Shown here in pieces: positions 1-6,896 of a DNA stretch of 9,638 nt; within the stretch, counting starts at the first letter, position 1; each line of letters opens with the position of its first letter. Position numbers and translations under genes: made by a program. The DNA is from Rhodospirillales bacterium. Its GTDB lineage: Bacteria > Pseudomonadota > Alphaproteobacteria > ATCC43930 > CGMCC-115725. The notes below the pieces were generated by a model that was not told the origin of the DNA, did no database searches, and saw nothing but the letters and a program-made list of their open reading frames with translations. The DNA lies in assembly GCA_015654725.1 (NCBI GenBank), contig JAATGI010000147.1:1-9638 (forward strand), written 5' to 3'.

Positions 1-476
1 CGCACGATCTCGACGCGCTGACGCTCGCCGACGGCGAGATCGTGGACATAGCGGCCGGGATCGAGCGCCAGGCCGTAGCGCCGCGCGGTTTCCTCGATCT
101 TGCGCGCCAAGGCCCGCATGTCGCGCTGATCGTCGAGGCCGAGCGCGATGTTTTCGGTGACCGTCAGCGTCTCGAACAGGGTGAAATGCTGAAACACCAT
201 GCCGATGCCGAGCTTGCGCGCCGAAGCGGGATCGTGCGCCGCGATCGGCTCGCCCTGCCACAGGATCTCGCCTTCATCGGCGGCGACCACGCCATAGATG
301 ATCTTGACCAGCGTGCTCTTGCCGGCGCCGTTCTCGCCAAGGAGCGCGTGCAATTCGCCCGGCATGACGGCGAGATCGACCGATTTGTTGGCAATCGTGC
401 CGGGATAGCGCTTGGTGATGCCGCGCAGCGCCAGCCGCGGCGCGCCGCCTTTCCCCATCCCCCCGTTGGAACTCAT
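1..476 (-). CDS. ABC transporter ATP-binding protein, nucleoside/BmpA-type (NupO/YufO-like), N-terminal part
   Basis: This is the cytoplasmic ATPase that would power a sugar/nucleoside-type importer. Only the first 158 residues lie in the window; the gene runs off the left edge. Visible motifs are Walker A (GENGAGKST, residues 47-55), the Q-loop glutamine at 96 (VFQHF), and an ABC signature in the divergent form LAVGERQRVEI (147-157). That form, with VG and QRVEI, is typical of the double-domain ATPases (about 500 aa) that pair with BMP-family nucleoside-binding lipoproteins, rather than of LivG/LivF. The start is the ATG whose last two bases are shared with the xdhC stop codon (ATGA), arguing for translational coupling. 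No strong Shine-Dalgarno sequence precedes it, which fits re-initiation. Following xdhABC in one operon, it likely imports purines or nucleosides, but the substrate is inferred. The permeases and the second ATPase domain should lie beyond the edge. Confidence 0.88.
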   Translation of the reverse strand, partial: MSSNGGMGKGGAPRLALRGITKRYPGTIANKSVDLAVMPGELHALLGENGAGKSTLVKIIYGVVAADEGEILWQGEPIAAHDPASARKLGIGMVFQHFTLFETLTVTENIALGLDDQRDMRALARKIEETARRYGLALDPGRYVHDLAVGERQRVEIV

Positions 477-1294
477 CCCGCGCCCCCGCGCAGCAAGGTG
501 AGGGGAGGATGAAGGCGCGTGGCCTCGGCGTCGCGCAGCTGCAAGAGCTGCGCGGCGACAGCGATCGCGATTTCGGCGGGAAGCTTGCCGCCGGCGCCTT
601 CGACGCCGATCGGGCAGGTGAGACGCGACAGCTCGGTCTCGCTCAAGCCGCGCGCCGCAAGGCGCTTCAGGAACCGCGCGCGCTTGGTGGCGGAGCCGAT
701 CAACCCGACATAGCGGAAATCGCCGCGCTTCAGCGCCGCTTCGAGAATGCGCTGATCGAGCGGATGGCTGTGCGTCATCACCAGGACGAAGGAGCCGGCG
801 GGCAGGGCGTCAATCTCGGCTTCGGGCTCTTCCGACACCACCGGCGCGACATTGGCCGGTACCGCCTCGGGAAATATCGCCTCGCGCGGATCGATCCAGG
901 TCACGCGGCAGGGCAAATCGCCGAGCAGCTTGATGAGCGCCTTGCCGACATGGCCGGCGCCGAACAGCGCGATGTGGAAAGTGGGCGGCAACACGGCTTC
1001 CAACAGCAGCGTCGCCTCGCCGCCGCAACATTGCCCCAGGCTCGGTCCCAAGGAAAAGCGATGAACCGCCGGCTCGGCCGGGACCGGCTGTTGGCGCAAC
1101 AGGGCGCGCGCCAATTCGATCGCCTTCAATTCGAGATGGCCGCCGCCGACGGTGTCGAAAATCTTGTCCGACGTTACCACCATCTTGGCGCCGGCCTCGC
1201 GCGGGGTCGAGCCTTTGACTTCGAGCACCGTCACCAGCACCGCGTCGGTACCGGTATCGGCGAGCGAATTCAGCGCCGCGAGCCAGCCGCTCAT
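473..1294 (-). CDS. xdhC: xanthine dehydrogenase accessory protein XdhC
   Basis: XdhC binds molybdenum cofactor, promotes its sulfuration and delivers it to the XdhB subunit; it is not part of the mature enzyme. The 273-aa product has the family features in order: an N-terminal XdhC/CoxI domain with KGSTPREAGAKM (27-38) and GGGHLE (50-55), the conserved LGQCCGGE with the cysteine pair C89-C90, then a Rossmann-like half with FGAGHVGKAL (111-120), the VGLIGSATKRARF segment (196-208), and the C-terminal CPIG..G.GKLPAEIA block (227-243). The reading frame stays open well upstream, but the ATG at 1294 gives the family N-terminus (MSGWLAAL). It forms an ATGA overlap with the xdhB stop and has GAGG seven bases upstream. 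Its own stop overlaps the next start in the same way. Length is normal for the family, and the gene sits in its usual place after xdhB. Confidence 0.95.
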   Translation of the reverse strand: MSGWLAALNSLADTGTDAVLVTVLEVKGSTPREAGAKMVVTSDKIFDTVGGGHLELKAIELARALLRQQPVPAEPAVHRFSLGPSLGQCCGGEATLLLEAVLPPTFHIALFGAGHVGKALIKLLGDLPCRVTWIDPREAIFPEAVPANVAPVVSEEPEAEIDALPAGSFVLVMTHSHPLDQRILEAALKRGDFRYVGLIGSATKRARFLKRLAARGLSETELSRLTCPIGVEGAGGKLPAEIAIAVAAQLLQLRDAEATRLHPPLTLLRGGAG

Positions 1295-3663
1295 TCCGCC
1301 GCCTCGCGCAAGGCGTGATCGAGATCGCCGCCGACTTTGGCGCGCAGCGCCTCGATCGCGAACAGCACGCGCTCGGGCGTCGCCGGCGCGTCGAGACGCG
1401 GGCTCGCCTGGTAATCGCACACAGCGGCGATGGCGTCCTTGATGGCGAAGAACACCGAAATCGCCAACATCAGCGGCGGCTCGCCGACCGCCTTCGAGCG
1501 ATAGACCACGTCCTCGCGGTTGCGGCTCCAATCCACGATCCGCGCGTTGAATTGGCGCGGCAGGTCGCTGCAGGCCGGAATCTTGTAGGTCGAGGGCGCA
1601 TGGGTCATGAGCCGGCCTTTGGCGTCCCAATGCAATTCCTCGCTGGTGAGCCAGCCCATGCCTTGGATGAAGCCGCCTTCGATCTGGCCCAGATCGATCG
1701 CCGGATTGATCGACTTGCCGACATCGTGAAGGATGTCGACGCGCTCGACCTTGTATTCGCCGGTCAGCGTGTCGATCACCACCTCGGACACGGCGGCGCC
1801 ATAGGCGAAATAGAAAAACGGCCGGCCGCGCATCGTCTTCGGGTCGTAGGCCACTTTCGGCGTCGCGAAATATCCGGTCGCGGAAAGCTGAACGCGGCGC
1901 TTATAGGCGAGCTGGATCAGCTCGACGAACGACAGGGTTTTGCGCCCGATCTGGACCTGGTTATCGGCGAAGACGATCTTACCGGGCGCCACCTTGAACT
2001 GCGCGGCGGCGAATTTGATAAGCCGCTGCTTGATCGTCCGCGCCGCGACCTGCGATGCCTTGCCGTTGAGATCGGTGCCGGATGACGCCGCCGTCGCCGA
2101 GGTGTTCGGCACCTTGCCCGTCGTGGTCGCGGTGATTTTGACATGGTCGAAATCGATGCCGAATTCGTCGGCGACGATTTGGGCGACCTTGGTATTGAGG
2201 CCCTGGCCCATCTCGGTGCCGCCGTGATTGAGATGCACCGAGCCGTCGGTATAGACATGCACCAGCGCGCCGGCCTGGTTGAAATGCGTCGCGGTGAAGG
2301 AAATGCCGAACTTCACCGGCGTCAGCGCCAAGCCTTTCTTGAGATGAGGGCTGGTGGCGTTCGACGCCGCGATCGCCGCGCGCCGCCGCGCGTAATCCGA
2401 GCTTTGTTCCAGTTCCGCGATCAGCTCGGGGAGGATATTGTCCTCGACCTTCATGGTGTAGGGCGTGACGTTGCGGTCGCGCTTGCCATAGAGATTACGC
2501 TTCCTGACTTCGAGCGGATCGAGACCGAGCTCGCGCGCGATCTCGTCGAGCGCGTATTCGATCACCATCATGCCTTGCGGCCCGCCGAAACCGCGGAACG
2601 CGGTGTTCGAGACGGTGTGCGTCTTGCAGCGATGCGAGACGATGCGGACATGCGGCAGGTAATAAGCATTGTCGGCATGGAACATGGCGCGGTCGTTGAC
2701 CGGGCCGGACAAGTCCGGCGACATGCCGCAGCGCGAGGCCAGCGTGAAATCGGCGCCGGTTATCCGTCCGGTGTCGTCGTAGCCGACCTCGTACTCGGCG
2801 ATGAAATCGTGACGCTTGCCGGTGATGATCATATCGTCGTCGCGGTCGGCGCGCGCCTTCACCGGGCGTCCGGTCTTCGAGGCCAGCAGCGCCGCGATCA
2901 CCGCGAACAGCGCGCCTTGCGTTTCCTTGCCGCCGAAGCCGCCGCCCATGCGCCGGGTCTCGACGGTAACGGCATGGCTGTGCAGGCCGAGGATATGGGA
3001 GACGTGATGCTGGATTTCGGTCGGATGCTGGGTCGAGCTATAGACCAGCAGGTCGCCGCCTTCCTGCGGCACGGCCATCGCGATCTGGCCTTCGAGATAG
3101 AAATGGTCCTGGCCGCCGATGCCGAGCTTGCCGGCGATTTTGCGCGGCGATTTCGTGATCGCTTTGGTCGCGTCGCCGCGCGTCAAGGTCAGGGTCGGCA
3201 GCACTTGCGCCTTTTGTTTCAATGCCTCCTCGATCGAGAGGATCGCGGGCAGCGGCTCGTAGTCGATCACGGCCTTGGCCGCGGCTTCATAGGCGAGTTC
3301 GAGTGTCTCGGCCGCGACGGCAAAGACCGACTGGCCGTGATACTCGACGATCTTGTCGGCGAACACCGGATCGCCGGCGAAGCCCGGCCCGATATCGTTG
3401 TGGTCGGTCGGCAGGTCGGCCGCGCACATGGCCGCGGCGACGCCCGGCATCGCGCGCACCGCGGAAAGATCGATCTTCTTGACGCGCGCGTGAGCGTGCG
3501 CGCTCATCCCGATATAGGCGTGCAGCAGATTGCGCGGCTCGGGTATGTCGTCGATATAGATCGCCTCGCCCGAGACGTGCTTTTCCGCGCTGTCATGCGG
3601 GACCGCTTGGCGCACGCTGCGCAGGTTTGATTCGGGATCGGACTGTTTCGACTTGCGTTTCAT
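1291..3663 (-). CDS. xdhB: xanthine dehydrogenase, molybdopterin-binding (large) subunit XdhB
   Basis: This is the catalytic molybdenum subunit that hydroxylates hypoxanthine to xanthine and xanthine to urate; it forms an (AB)2 complex with XdhA in the cytoplasm. The 790-aa product matches the usual bacterial length (about 780). Key sites, with bovine equivalents assigned by motif and matching spacing, are: STQ with Gln212 (Gln767); GGGFGGKE with Glu247 (Glu802, R. capsulatus Glu232); DRAMFH with Arg325 (Arg880, R. capsulatus Arg310); TAFRGFGGPQ at 354-363 with Arg357 (Arg912) and Phe359 (Phe914); KFGISFT with Phe456 (Phe1009); EMGQG with Gln487 (Gln1040); and AVGEPP with the catalytic base Glu728 (Glu1261). 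Having both Glu247 and Arg325 points to a real purine hydroxylase rather than an aldehyde oxidase. The ATG overlaps the xdhA stop as ATGA and lacks an obvious ribosome binding site, so translation is probably coupled. The N-terminus is lysine-rich and short. Confidence 0.97.
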   Translation of the reverse strand: MKRKSKQSDPESNLRSVRQAVPHDSAEKHVSGEAIYIDDIPEPRNLLHAYIGMSAHAHARVKKIDLSAVRAMPGVAAAMCAADLPTDHNDIGPGFAGDPVFADKIVEYHGQSVFAVAAETLELAYEAAAKAVIDYEPLPAILSIEEALKQKAQVLPTLTLTRGDATKAITKSPRKIAGKLGIGGQDHFYLEGQIAMAVPQEGGDLLVYSSTQHPTEIQHHVSHILGLHSHAVTVETRRMGGGFGGKETQGALFAVIAALLASKTGRPVKARADRDDDMIITGKRHDFIAEYEVGYDDTGRITGADFTLASRCGMSPDLSGPVNDRAMFHADNAYYLPHVRIVSHRCKTHTVSNTAFRGFGGPQGMMVIEYALDEIARELGLDPLEVRKRNLYGKRDRNVTPYTMKVEDNILPELIAELEQSSDYARRRAAIAASNATSPHLKKGLALTPVKFGISFTATHFNQAGALVHVYTDGSVHLNHGGTEMGQGLNTKVAQIVADEFGIDFDHVKITATTTGKVPNTSATAASSGTDLNGKASQVAARTIKQRLIKFAAAQFKVAPGKIVFADNQVQIGRKTLSFVELIQLAYKRRVQLSATGYFATPKVAYDPKTMRGRPFFYFAYGAAVSEVVIDTLTGEYKVERVDILHDVGKSINPAIDLGQIEGGFIQGMGWLTSEELHWDAKGRLMTHAPSTYKIPACSDLPRQFNARIVDWSRNREDVVYRSKAVGEPPLMLAISVFFAIKDAIAAVCDYQASPRLDAPATPERVLFAIEALRAKVGGDLDHALREAAE

Positions 3664-5117
3664 GCCGCGATGTCTCGTTTGATCACGCGGGTAGCTCCCT
3701 GTTTACCCGCCGTTTCCAGAAAGAACTTAAGAAGCAAATTCCGCGCCACCATCAGGCGATATTCGGCGCTGGCCCGCATATCGGCGATGGGCTGGAAATC
3801 GCCGCCGAGCGCGCGCATGGCCGCGCGAATATTGGCGTCGGTCCAGGGCCGGCCGAGTAACGCGGTCTCGGCATGAACGGCGCGTTTCGGCGTCGCCGCC
3901 ATGCCGCCGAAGCCGATCCTGATGCGCGTCACGCGGCCACCCGCGAGGGTCGCGGCGAAGGCGCCGCAGACGGCTGAAATATCCTGATCGAAGCGCTTCG
4001 AGATTTTATAGGCGGCGAATCTCACTTCGGGCTTGGCGCGCGGCACCCTCACGGCTTCGATGAATTCGCCGGGCTTGAGCGCGGTCTTGCGATAGTCGAG
4101 AAAGAAATCGGCGATCGGGAGCTCGCGCGTCTCGCCACCGCGCCGGAGCTTCAAGGTCGCGTCGAGCGCGATCAACAAGGGCGGCGTGTCGCCGATCGGC
4201 GAGGCGTTGCCAATATTGCCGCCGAGTGTTCCGGCATTCCTGACCTGCACCGAGCCGAGCCGGCGCAGCATCTCGCCGAAATCGGGATAGTCGGCGGCCA
4301 GCGCCGCCGCCGCATCGGTATAGGGAACGGCGCCGCCGATCGTGATGAATTCCGAGCCGATTTCGAGCGTGTGCAACGTCGCGACGTCGCCGGTGTAAAT
4401 CATTGTCGCCAACCGGCGATGCTGCTTCGTCACCCAGAGGCCGACATCGGTGCCGCCGCCGAGCAGAACCGCGTCGGGATGCTCGACGACCAGCGCCGCG
4501 AAGGCGTCGAGGCTTTTGGGCGCGAAATATTTCTGTCCCTGCCATTCCAGCGCCAAGCTGTCGGCGCGCGCGATCGCTCGCAACTGTTGAGCGGTTTCTG
4601 ACGCGCGGGCATGGAACCGGTCTTTCCTGCCGAGTTCGTACATGCGCTGGGCCGCGTCGATGATCGGGCGATAGCCGGTGCAGCGGCACAAATTGCCGGC
4701 GAGGCAATCCTCGATCGCCTCGCGGCCGGGATTCTCGGCGTTGTGATAGAGCGTGAACAGCGACATGACAAAGCCCGGCGTGCAAAAACCGCATTGCGAG
4801 CCGTGGCATTCCACCATCGCGCGCTGCGCCGGATGGAGTTTGCCCTTGTGTTTCAGGCTCTCGACCGTGACCAGCGCCTTGCCGTCGAGCGTCGGCACGA
4901 ACTGGATGCAGGAATTGACGGCGCGATAGCGGACGCGCTCGCCGGCGCGCTCGCCGATCGCCACGGTACAGGCGCCGCAATCGCCCTCGGCACAGCCCTC
5001 CTTGGTGCCGCAACGGCGCTCGCTTTCGCGCAACCAGTTAAACACCGTCAAAGTCGGCGAAACATCTCGCAGTTCGCGAATTTCGCCGTCCATGACGAAG
5101 CGGATCGTGTCGCTCAT
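3660..5117 (-). CDS. xdhA: xanthine dehydrogenase, FeS/FAD (small) subunit XdhA
   Basis: XdhA carries electrons from the molybdenum centre of XdhB through two [2Fe-2S] clusters to FAD, and then to NAD+. The 485-aa product has the expected order. A plant-ferredoxin-like domain holds cluster ligands C42, C47, C50 and C70 (motif GCAEGDCGAC). The helical second-cluster domain holds C109 and C112 (SQCGFCTPG) and C144 and C146 (NLCRCTGYRP). The FAD-binding domain has LLGGGTDVG (218-226) and the NAGTLGGNIGNASPIGD segment (294-310), and a C-terminal CO-dehydrogenase-flavoprotein-like domain begins near residue 365. All eight cysteines are present, and length is close to that of R. capsulatus XdhA. 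The ATG lies three bases after the uraH stop and is served by GGGAG seven bases upstream, which lies within the last codons of uraH. The stop overlaps the xdhB start (ATGA). Confidence 0.97.
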   Translation of the reverse strand: MSDTIRFVMDGEIRELRDVSPTLTVFNWLRESERRCGTKEGCAEGDCGACTVAIGERAGERVRYRAVNSCIQFVPTLDGKALVTVESLKHKGKLHPAQRAMVECHGSQCGFCTPGFVMSLFTLYHNAENPGREAIEDCLAGNLCRCTGYRPIIDAAQRMYELGRKDRFHARASETAQQLRAIARADSLALEWQGQKYFAPKSLDAFAALVVEHPDAVLLGGGTDVGLWVTKQHRRLATMIYTGDVATLHTLEIGSEFITIGGAVPYTDAAAALAADYPDFGEMLRRLGSVQVRNAGTLGGNIGNASPIGDTPPLLIALDATLKLRRGGETRELPIADFFLDYRKTALKPGEFIEAVRVPRAKPEVRFAAYKISKRFDQDISAVCGAFAATLAGGRVTRIRIGFGGMAATPKRAVHAETALLGRPWTDANIRAAMRALGGDFQPIADMRASAEYRLMVARNLLLKFFLETAGKQGATRVIKRDIAA

Positions 5118-5120
5118 CGC

Positions 5121-5474
5121 CTAGCTCCCGCGATAGGTCGAATAGGCCCAGGGCGAAAGCAGCAGCGGCACGTGATAATGCTGATCGGGGTTGGCCACGC
5201 CAAATCGCACCGGCACCTCATCGAGAAACGGGGGCGGCGCAAATTCCGTGCCGGAGGCGCGGAAATAATCGCCGGCATGGAACAGAAGCTCGTATTGCCC
5301 GGCGCGAAACGCCGCACCCTCCAGGAGTGGCGCCTCGGCGCGGCCGTCGGCGTTGGTGACGATGCTGGCGAGCAGGCGCCGCCCGCCGCCATCAAGCGCG
5401 AAAAGATCGACGCGCATGCCGGCCCCAGGCTGGCCGCGCGCGGTATCGAGCACATGGGTGGTCAATCGCCCCAT
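5121..5474 (-). CDS. uraH: 5-hydroxyisourate hydrolase (transthyretin-like, HIUase)
   Basis: This enzyme hydrolyses 5-hydroxyisourate, the unstable product of urate oxidation, to OHCU on the way to allantoin. The 117-aa product has the full transthyretin-related signature: N-terminal LTTHVLD with His7, an Arg in NADGR (Arg45), HYHVPLLLSP with His99 and His101, and the diagnostic C-terminal tetrapeptide YRGS. The histidines, the arginine and the terminal motif make up the active site in this family. No signal peptide is seen, so it should be cytoplasmic. The ATG at 5474 is chosen because it gives the standard family N-terminus (MGRLTTHVLD) and has GGAGG just upstream, although the spacing is only three bases. 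A GTG at 5495 in the same frame would add seven residues but has no ribosome binding site. The gene is packed against xdhA, so it is co-expressed with urate formation. No urate oxidase or OHCU decarboxylase gene is in view. Confidence 0.95.
   Translation of the reverse strand: MGRLTTHVLDTARGQPGAGMRVDLFALDGGGRRLLASIVTNADGRAEAPLLEGAAFRAGQYELLFHAGDYFRASGTEFAPPPFLDEVPVRFGVANPDQHYHVPLLLSPWAYSTYRGS
5125..5129 (-). promoter_or_regulatory. ribosome binding site of xdhA inside the uraH C-terminal codons
   Basis: GGGAG, seven bases before the xdhA ATG at 5117, is formed by the Gly-Ser codons of the conserved uraH C-terminal YRGS. Ribosomes finishing uraH would therefore sit on the xdhA initiation site, tying the two products together. 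Confidence 0.65.
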
Positions 5475-5477
5475 CCG

Positions 5478-5482
5478 CCTCC
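5478..5482 (-). promoter_or_regulatory. ribosome binding site of uraH
   Basis: GGAGG ends only three bases before the ATG at 5474, closer than usual. It still favours this ATG over the GTG at 5495, which has nothing comparable upstream and would add residues not typical of the family. Confidence 0.5.
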
Positions 5483-5486
5483 GCAA

Positions 5487-5526
5487 TTCCTGCACACTTG
5501 GTCAGGAACGGCCCATGCTCCCATGG
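5487..5526. promoter_or_regulatory. pair of inverted repeats upstream of uraH
   Basis: TTCCTG/CAGGAA (5487-5508, ten-base spacer) and CCATG/CATGG (5513-5526, four-base loop) lie side by side in the 87-base gap before uraH. The first ends about a dozen bases from the uraH ATG and could be an operator half-site pair or a leader stem near the ribosome binding site. I see no convincing promoter boxes here, so an independent uraH-xdh promoter is only possible. Confidence 0.3.
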
Positions 5527-5544
5527 CGCGCCGGCATCCGCCAA

Positions 5545-5561
5545 GCCCTTTCGCGAAGGGC
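5545..5561 (-). other. hairpin immediately after the Rieske oxygenase stop codon
   Basis: GCCCTT and AAGGGC form a 6-bp stem around a five-base loop, starting at the base next to the TAG stop (5564-5562). No U-run follows on the transcript, so intrinsic termination is unlikely. It could be a processing or stability element separating the upstream three-gene block from the purine block. Confidence 0.45.
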
Positions 5562-6875
5562 CTATTCCGCCGCCCGTCTCATGGCCGGGCGGACCGCCTC
5601 CTTCAAATTGGCGGCATAGGCATCCTGCCAATCGGTCCTGGGATCGGCGACGAAAAAGCCGCTCCTGGCGAGAAGGTAGGTATCGGGATCGTCGAGGCAA
5701 GGCGCCGCGGCGCCCTGCTCCTTGAAGGCGCGCGCGGTGCGCAGAATGTGCCGGCGGGTGCGCGCGATCATGATGTCGGTGGGCGCCAGATGCTCGAACT
5801 CATGGTCGGTGATCGGGCCCATGCTTTCGGTGACGGCCTGGTCCTGAAGATGGATATTGGAAATGCCGGTGTAGCTCGCATTGTCGCGCTGCGCCGCGCG
5901 ATCGATGTTCCAGTCATTGCCTTCGTTTGAGGTCAGCCGCCAGCGCCCCAACCAGTCGGTCGTGTTGGGCTGATAATTCATGCCGAGATCGACGCCGGTG
6001 ATGGGCTTGCCGTCCTTGCCCATCAGGCGGTCGGGCATCGGCCGCTTCCACATGAAATTGAAGAACATCATGTTGTGATCGTCGAGCGGAACCCAGGCGC
6101 GGGCATGGACATTGGTGGCGAAATCGCCTTGCGGCTGCTGGGTCCAGAACGGGAAAAGGAAATTGGCGGTGCGCCAATAGGTGCGGCCGTCCGAAGCGGG
6201 GCGATAGGCACCGTAGCTCGTTCCCCACGGCGTCTCCGTGACCTTGAGCTCCGGCGCGCGATGGAAGACGGCGCCGCGGAACGGATGATCGTCGGCCAGC
6301 TGCTCGGGCTTGATATGGCCGGAATGGAGAAAGCCGAAATGCGAGGTGTCGATATCGCCTTCGAGTCCCTGGAGCCAATTGCACGAGCGCAGCGCCAGCA
6401 TCACCGTGGTCTCGCTCTCCGGCAGGCCGAGCACTTCGAGGCCGGGCAGCGGCGGCGCCTTGGCGCGCTTGCCCATATAGACCCAGATCACGCCGTTGCG
6501 TTCCGTTGCCTTGTAGGCCTTGGCCTTGACCCGATCCTTGAAATCCTGATGCGCGGGCACGCTCGGCATATCGACGCAATTGCCTTCGACATCGTATTTC
6601 CAGCCGTGATAGACGCAGCGCAGGCCGTTCTCCTCGTTGCGGCCGAGGAACAGAGAGGCGCAGCGATGCGGGCAGCGATGGTCCATGACGCCGACGCGGC
6701 CCGATGAGTCGCGGAAGGCGATCAGCTTCTCGCCCAACAGCATAAGCCGCACCGGCGCGCCATCGGCGACCAGCTCGCTCGACAGCGCCGCCGGGAGCCA
6801 ATATTGGCGCATATACTCCCCCATCACCGTGCCGGGTCCGACGCGGGTCAGATCTTCGGTGTCTTGTGTCGTCAT
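5562..6875 (-). CDS. Rieske non-heme iron oxygenase, alpha (catalytic) subunit, phthalate 4,5-dioxygenase-like; substrate unknown
   Basis: This is the catalytic component of a Rieske oxygenase, which uses O2 and electrons from a separate reductase to hydroxylate or demethylate a ring compound. The 437-aa product has the Rieske cluster CPH...CVYH (C68, H70, C87, H90, with the usual 16-residue gap). The catalytic iron site is DIDTSHFGFLH, with bridging Asp176 and iron ligands His179 and His184. The later QDQAVTESMGPI...EHLAPTD segment supplies the likely third ligand, Asp367. This layout is that of the phthalate-dioxygenase/demethylase branch, which works without a beta subunit. No reductase gene lies nearby. 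The ATG has GGAG eight bases upstream and follows the amidohydrolase stop after 21 bases. It sits directly before uraH and xdhABC, so a purine or urate substrate is possible (HpxD of Klebsiella is a Rieske purine oxygenase), but an aromatic or N-methyl substrate is equally open. The family call is firm, the substrate is not. Confidence 0.9.
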   Translation of the reverse strand: MTTQDTEDLTRVGPGTVMGEYMRQYWLPAALSSELVADGAPVRLMLLGEKLIAFRDSSGRVGVMDHRCPHRCASLFLGRNEENGLRCVYHGWKYDVEGNCVDMPSVPAHQDFKDRVKAKAYKATERNGVIWVYMGKRAKAPPLPGLEVLGLPESETTVMLALRSCNWLQGLEGDIDTSHFGFLHSGHIKPEQLADDHPFRGAVFHRAPELKVTETPWGTSYGAYRPASDGRTYWRTANFLFPFWTQQPQGDFATNVHARAWVPLDDHNMMFFNFMWKRPMPDRLMGKDGKPITGVDLGMNYQPNTTDWLGRWRLTSNEGNDWNIDRAAQRDNASYTGISNIHLQDQAVTESMGPITDHEFEHLAPTDIMIARTRRHILRTARAFKEQGAAAPCLDDPDTYLLARSGFFVADPRTDWQDAYAANLKEAVRPAMRRAAE

Positions 6876-6883
6876 CGCGGCTT

Positions 6884-6887
6884 CTCC
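6884..6887 (-). promoter_or_regulatory. ribosome binding site of the Rieske oxygenase gene
   Basis: GGAG lies eight bases before the ATG at 6875, inside the 21-base gap after the amidohydrolase stop. The short gap and own ribosome binding site point to co-transcription with independent initiation. Confidence 0.6.
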
Positions 6888-6896
6888 GTTGAAGGC

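Noticed and set aside
473..1630. Extended xdhC frame starting at 1630.
   Set aside because: The extra 112 residues overlap xdhB out of frame and are unlike XdhC; the ATG at 1294 with its ATGA overlap is far better supported.
2143..3630. Long open frame on the plus strand (495 codons), with similar ones at 6804-8357, 4611-5930 and 8573-9508.
   Set aside because: They lie opposite genes with clear family motifs, are rich in Arg, Ala, Gly and His without recognisable domains, and are the expected mirror of codon bias in GC-rich DNA.
5475..5495. GTG start for uraH at 5495.
   Set aside because: No ribosome binding site upstream and the added residues are not part of the HIUase family N-terminus.
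5545..5561. Rho-independent terminator after the Rieske gene, and likewise at 8217-8240.
   Set aside because: Both are hairpins without a U-run on the transcript, and the next gene starts closely downstream.
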